In this document: in pieces, positions 60,675 to 64,000 of the stretch | Position numbering within the stretch: the first letter of the stretch is position 1 | Layout of the letters: each line of letters begins with the position of its first letter | NCBI RefSeq assembly: GCF_002920615.1 | Contig: NZ_PQSU01000039.1 | Location: forward strand, 19,210-83,209 | DNA: 64,000 bases | Direction: 5' to 3' | Origin: Streptomyces sp. Ru62 | Lineage (GTDB): Bacteria > Actinomycetota > Actinomycetes > Streptomycetales > Streptomycetaceae | Made by a program: the position numbers and the translations under genes | Notes under the pieces: generated by a model | Database searches by the model: none | Seen by the model: only the letters and a program-made list of their open reading frames with translations | Told to the model about the DNA's origin: nothing

Positions 60675-63170
60675 TCACCGGCCGGCGCTGTCCACGACCG
60701 CCGACCACTCGTCCAGCAGGGCCTGCGCGGAGGCGTCGTCCGGCCCCTCCGCCCACAGGTGGGTGACCGCCTCGGCCGGGTCGGGCAGCACCATCACCCA
60801 GCGCCCGTCGGTCTCCACCACCCGCACACCGTCGGTCGTGTCGACAGAGCGATCGCCTGCCGCCTCGACCACCCGTCGCATCACCAGACCCTTGACGGCC
60901 CACGGCGTGGCCAGGTCCCGCTTGAGGACGTGCGCCCGCGGGATCCGGGCGTCGATCTGGCTCAGCGTGAGCTGCGTCCGCGCCACGAGCCCGATCAGGC
61001 GTACGAAGGCGGCCGTGCCGTCGTACACACCGCTGAACTCCGGCACGATGAACCCGCCCTTGCCGTCGCCACCGAAGATGGTGCCCTCTTCACGCCCCAC
61101 GCGCGTGAGGTCGTCGGGCGAGGTGGTCGTCCACTCGACCTGGGTGCCGTGGTACGCGGCCACCTGCTCGGCGATCCGGGTCGTGGTGACCGGCAGCGCC
61201 ACCCGACCGCTGCGCCGCTCGGCGGCCACCAGGTCCAGCATGACCAGCAGCGCCCGGTCGTCCTCGATGATCCGGCCCTTCTCGTCCACGAGCGACAGCC
61301 GCTCGCCGACGGGGTCGAACCGCACACCGAACGCGGCACCCGAGGACGCCACGATCTCGCCGAGCCGCACCAGCCCCTTGCGCCGCATCTCGGCCGTCTC
61401 GGTGGGCCGGGACTCGTCCAGACCCGGATTGATGGTCAGCGAGTCCACACCGAGCTTGCCGAGCAGGCTGGGCAGCAGGAGCCCGGCACTGCCGTTCGAG
61501 GCGTCCACGACCACCTTGAGGCCCGACTCGGCTATCCCGGTCGTGTCGACGTTCCGCAGCAGCGATCCGGTGTACGAGTCGAAGACGCTGGCCGGGAAGT
61601 ACAGGTCACCGATCTCACCAGGGAACGCCCGCCGGTACTCCTGGCGTGCGAACACCCGGTCCAGCTTGCGCTGGCTGCCCTGTGAGAGGTCCGCGCCCTG
61701 TCCGTCGAAGAACATGATGTCGACGGAGTCCGGGACACCAGGCGAGGTCCGGATCATGATGCCGCCGGCGCTGCCGCGCGCGGTCTGCTGCCGGGCCACG
61801 GGCAGCGGTACGTTCTCCAGGTCGCGTACGTCGATGGCGCTGGCCTGGAGCGCGGAGATCACCGCCCGCTTGAGCGCCCGGGCACCCCGGGAGTGGTCGC
61901 GGGCCGTGGTGACGGTCGAACCCTTCTTCAGGGTCGTCGCGTAGGCACCGGCCAGCCGCACCGCCAGCTCCGGCGTGATCTCCACGTTCAGGATGCCGGA
62001 GACACCCCGGGCGCCGAACAGATGGGCCTGCCCCCTGGACTCCCAGATCACCGAGGTGTTGACGAAGGCACCGGCCTCGATGGTCTTGAACGGGTAGACA
62101 CGGACATTGCCCTGAACGATCGATTCCTCACCGATCAGGCACTCGTCGCCGATGACCGCGCCGTCCTCGATCCGGGCCGCACGCATGATGTCGGTGTTCT
62201 TGCCGACGACACAGCCGCGCAGGTTGCTGTGCTGCCCGATGTACACGTTGTCGTGCACGACGGCCTTGTGCAGGAAGGCACCGCTCTTCACGACGACGTT
62301 GGAGCCGACGACGGTGTGCTCCCGGATCTCCGCGCCGGCCTCGACCTTCGCGTAGTCACCGATGTACAGCGGCCCGCGCAGCACGGCGTCGGGATGCACC
62401 TCGGCACCCTCGGCCACCCACACGCCCGGGGAGATCTCGAAGCCGTCGATGTCGACGTCGACCTTGCCTTCGAGGACGTCCGCCTGGGCCTTCACATAGC
62501 TCTCGTGCGTGCCGACGTCCTCCCAGTAGCCCTCGGCGACATAGCCATAGATCGGCTTGCCTTCCTTCATCAGTTGCGGGAAGACGTCACCGGACCAGTC
62601 GACGGGCACATCGGCTTCGACGTAGTTGAAGACCTCGGGCTCCATGACGTAGATGCCCGTGTTCACCGTGTCGGAGAAGACCTGCCCCCAGGTCGGCTTC
62701 TCCAGGAAGCGTTCGACCTTGCCTTCCTCGTCGACGATGGTGATGCCGAACTCCAGCGGATTGGGCACACGGGTCAGGCAGACCGTGACCAGAGCACCCT
62801 TCTCCTTGTGGAAATTGATCAGCTCGGTGAGGTCGAAGTCGGTCAGGGCATCGCCGGAGATGACGAGGAAGGCATCGTCCTTCAACGCCTCTTCAGCGTT
62901 CTTGACGCTTCCGGCGGTACCGAGTGGCTTCTCCTCATTGGCGTACGTGAGCTCCATGCCGAGTTCTTCGCCGTCGCCGAAATAGTTCTTGACGAGCGAT
63001 GCCAGGAACTGAACGGTGACAACGGTCTCGGTGAGCCCGTGCCTTTTGAGCAGCCGTAGCACGTGCTCCATGATCGGGCGGTTGGCCACGGGCAGGAGCG
63101 GCTTGGGCATGCTAGAGGTCATGGGGCGCAGGCGCGTGCCTTCGCCCCCGGCCATCACGACGGCCTTCAT
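60675..63170 (-). CDS. Mannose-1-phosphate guanylyltransferase with degenerate phosphomannomutase domain
   Basis: The product is 831 residues from the ATG at 63170. Residues 1-240 are a nucleotidyltransferase (GGEGTRLRPMT, PKPLLPVANRP; metal Asp in ISGDALTDFDL). Residues about 250-380 are a left-handed beta-helix with hexapeptide repeats. Residues about 385-831 align with phosphomannomutase, but the metal-binding loop DGDADR is DPVGER (619-624) and the serine loop is RTSPGVPDS (Ser476) instead of TASHNP. It should make GDP-mannose or a related NDP-sugar for wall glycans; the mutase half is probably non-catalytic. Confidence 0.88.
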   Translation of the reverse strand: MKAVVMAGGEGTRLRPMTSSMPKPLLPVANRPIMEHVLRLLKRHGLTETVVTVQFLASLVKNYFGDGEELGMELTYANEEKPLGTAGSVKNAEEALKDDAFLVISGDALTDFDLTELINFHKEKGALVTVCLTRVPNPLEFGITIVDEEGKVERFLEKPTWGQVFSDTVNTGIYVMEPEVFNYVEADVPVDWSGDVFPQLMKEGKPIYGYVAEGYWEDVGTHESYVKAQADVLEGKVDVDIDGFEISPGVWVAEGAEVHPDAVLRGPLYIGDYAKVEAGAEIREHTVVGSNVVVKSGAFLHKAVVHDNVYIGQHSNLRGCVVGKNTDIMRAARIEDGAVIGDECLIGEESIVQGNVRVYPFKTIEAGAFVNTSVIWESRGQAHLFGARGVSGILNVEITPELAVRLAGAYATTLKKGSTVTTARDHSRGARALKRAVISALQASAIDVRDLENVPLPVARQQTARGSAGGIMIRTSPGVPDSVDIMFFDGQGADLSQGSQRKLDRVFARQEYRRAFPGEIGDLYFPASVFDSYTGSLLRNVDTTGIAESGLKVVVDASNGSAGLLLPSLLGKLGVDSLTINPGLDESRPTETAEMRRKGLVRLGEIVASSGAAFGVRFDPVGERLSLVDEKGRIIEDDRALLVMLDLVAAERRSGRVALPVTTTRIAEQVAAYHGTQVEWTTTSPDDLTRVGREEGTIFGGDGKGGFIVPEFSGVYDGTAAFVRLIGLVARTQLTLSQIDARIPRAHVLKRDLATPWAVKGLVMRRVVEAAGDRSVDTTDGVRVVETDGRWVMVLPDPAEAVTHLWAEGPDDASAQALLDEWSAVVDSAGR

Positions 63171-63284
63171 GTCGGAAGCGTCCTCCTCCAAGAGACGACG
63201 GTCTAGCCGACTTCACCCGTCCAGATTGTCCCGCACTTTTCCACCGCGGGCCATCGAGGCGTCAGGTCTGGACAATCACCGAGC

Positions 63285-63893
63285 TCAATCGGCCGTGGCG
63301 TCCGCGCGAACCAAGCGGCGGACCTGTACCACGTAAAGCACTCCTGCCCACCAGTAGAGGGTTGTACCCCATCCGGCGAACGCCCATCCGAAAATAGCAG
63401 CGAGTGACGCGATCCAACCACTTCCGTCACTGAGCAGCAGGAGCGGGAAGGCGTACATCAAGTTGAAGGTCGCGGCCTTCCCGAGGAAGTTCACCTGCGG
63501 CGGCGGATATCCGTGCCGGCGGAGGATGCCCACCATCACCAGGAGAACCAGTTCACGGGCCAGCAGGAGGCCGGTCAGCCAGAGCGGCAGGATCTCCCGC
63601 CAGGTGAGGCCGACCAGGGTGGAAAGCACGTACAGGCGGTCGGCGGCGGGGTCGAGAAGCCGGCCGAGGCTGCTGATCTGGTTCCAGCGCCGGGCGAGCT
63701 TGCCGTCGAGATAGTCACTGATCCCGCTCAGGGCCAGCACGAGGAGAGCCCAGCCATCACTCTGCGGCCCGCCGAACTCCGGCCTGAGGATCAACCACAG
63801 GAAGAGGGGTACGCCGACGAGCCGCGCCATGCTGAGGATGTTGGGGATGGTGAGGACCCGGTCTGTCTGGACGCGGGTCTCCTGGACCTCCAC
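63285..63893 (-). CDS. CDP-alcohol phosphatidyltransferase (PgsA-like)
   Basis: The product is 202 residues from the GTG at 63893, chosen because AGGAGG lies seven to eight bases upstream; the longer frame overlaps a terminator. The CDP-alcohol motif is complete: D-Y-L-D-G-x2-A-R-x8-G-x3-D-x3-D in SDYLDGKLARRWNQISSLGR-LLDPAADR. About five to six helices. It makes a phospholipid headgroup, phosphatidylglycerophosphate or a relative. Position next to the guanylyltransferase gene parallels pgsA2 in mycobacteria. Confidence 0.9.
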   Translation of the reverse strand: MEVQETRVQTDRVLTIPNILSMARLVGVPLFLWLILRPEFGGPQSDGWALLVLALSGISDYLDGKLARRWNQISSLGRLLDPAADRLYVLSTLVGLTWREILPLWLTGLLLARELVLLVMVGILRRHGYPPPQVNFLGKAATFNLMYAFPLLLLSDGSGWIASLAAIFGWAFAGWGTTLYWWAGVLYVVQVRRLVRADATAD

Positions 63894-63954
63894 CCGGGGG
63901 CCTCCTGTGCGAAATGAACCAACGATGCCCCCTGACCCTACCTCAACGCAAAAA

Positions 63955-63991
63955 AGCTCCGGCCCCTGGGCGGTGCCCAAGAGCCGGAGCT
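63955..63991 (-). terminator. Rho-independent terminator of the gene beyond the right edge
   Basis: AGCTCCGGC (63955-63963) and GCCGGAGCT (63983-63991) form a 9-bp stem with an inner GGGC/GCCC, and the minus-strand product ends in a run of T (AAAAAA at 63950-63955 on the plus strand). It ends transcription of a minus-strand gene lying right of the window. Confidence 0.85.
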
Positions 63992-64000
63992 TCAAAAGGA

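Overview
The window is chromosomal DNA from a high-GC actinomycete, almost certainly Streptomyces. GC content is very high throughout, GTG starts are common (TTG is also used), Shine-Dalgarno sites are purine-rich, and the gene families are characteristic of the genus (DUF5999, SHOCT/PLDc_N proteins, HipA-like/DUF3037 pair, MalT-type LuxR regulator). I see no rRNA or tRNA gene, CRISPR array or intact mobile element. I count about 66 protein genes, one of them a 13-codon leader peptide.

Layout. 0-9.8 kb holds the tail of a zinc alcohol dehydrogenase, a TVP38-like membrane protein, a thiolase divergent from an HxlR regulator, undecaprenyl-diphosphatase (uppP), small and DUF proteins, apolipoprotein N-acyltransferase (lnt) and a Gfo/Idh/MocA oxidoreductase whose 3' end overlaps lnt antisense. 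9.8-16 kb holds uracil-DNA glycosylase, a peptide-type ABC binding lipoprotein, two SDR oxidoreductases, the DUF3037/HipA-like kinase pair and a scrap of a tyrosine integrase. 16-24.3 kb is rich in membrane proteins: CorA-like transporter, DUF7144, SHOCT protein, a large conserved membrane protein, a potassium channel and a MalT/LuxR regulator. 24.3-36.9 kb carries a fasciclin protein, a Rieske lipoprotein, an isochorismatase-like protein lacking the catalytic cysteine, two flavin-binding PNPOx-fold proteins, three exporters of the EamA family with their regulators (LysR, MocR), a Clp-N protein, PadR, PhzF and a CPBP protease. 37-46 kb holds a glutamate-cysteine ligase, a GH43 glycosidase with a xylan-type operator, a universal stress protein and an APC permease. 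45.9-49.9 kb is a complete molybdate uptake locus: HTH-TOBE regulator, modA, modB, modC and a di-Mop molbindin.

50-64 kb is mostly a long minus-strand block matching the gene order known around Mycobacterium garA: pgsA-like, mannose-1-phosphate guanylyltransferase-like, DUF881, small basic protein, DUF881, GarA-like FHA protein, FtsR-type MerR, DUF151 nuclease, second MerR, DinB and gcvP. A tandem glycine riboswitch precedes gcvP. The mycobacterial gcvH is missing from this block.

How parts work together. The mod genes overlap by ATGA junctions and are probably translationally coupled. A 19-bp tandem direct repeat just before the modA ribosome-binding site is a candidate target for the adjacent HTH-TOBE protein. 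GcvP is switched by glycine. The GH43 gene carries a CGAAA-N-TTTCG box, with a second orphan copy behind it. The most unusual region is 32064-32282: a promoter overlapping the stop codon of one EamA gene drives an apparently leaderless 13-codon peptide, followed by mutually exclusive hairpins and a TTG-started second EamA gene. This looks like an attenuator, but in DNA this GC-rich the folds need testing.
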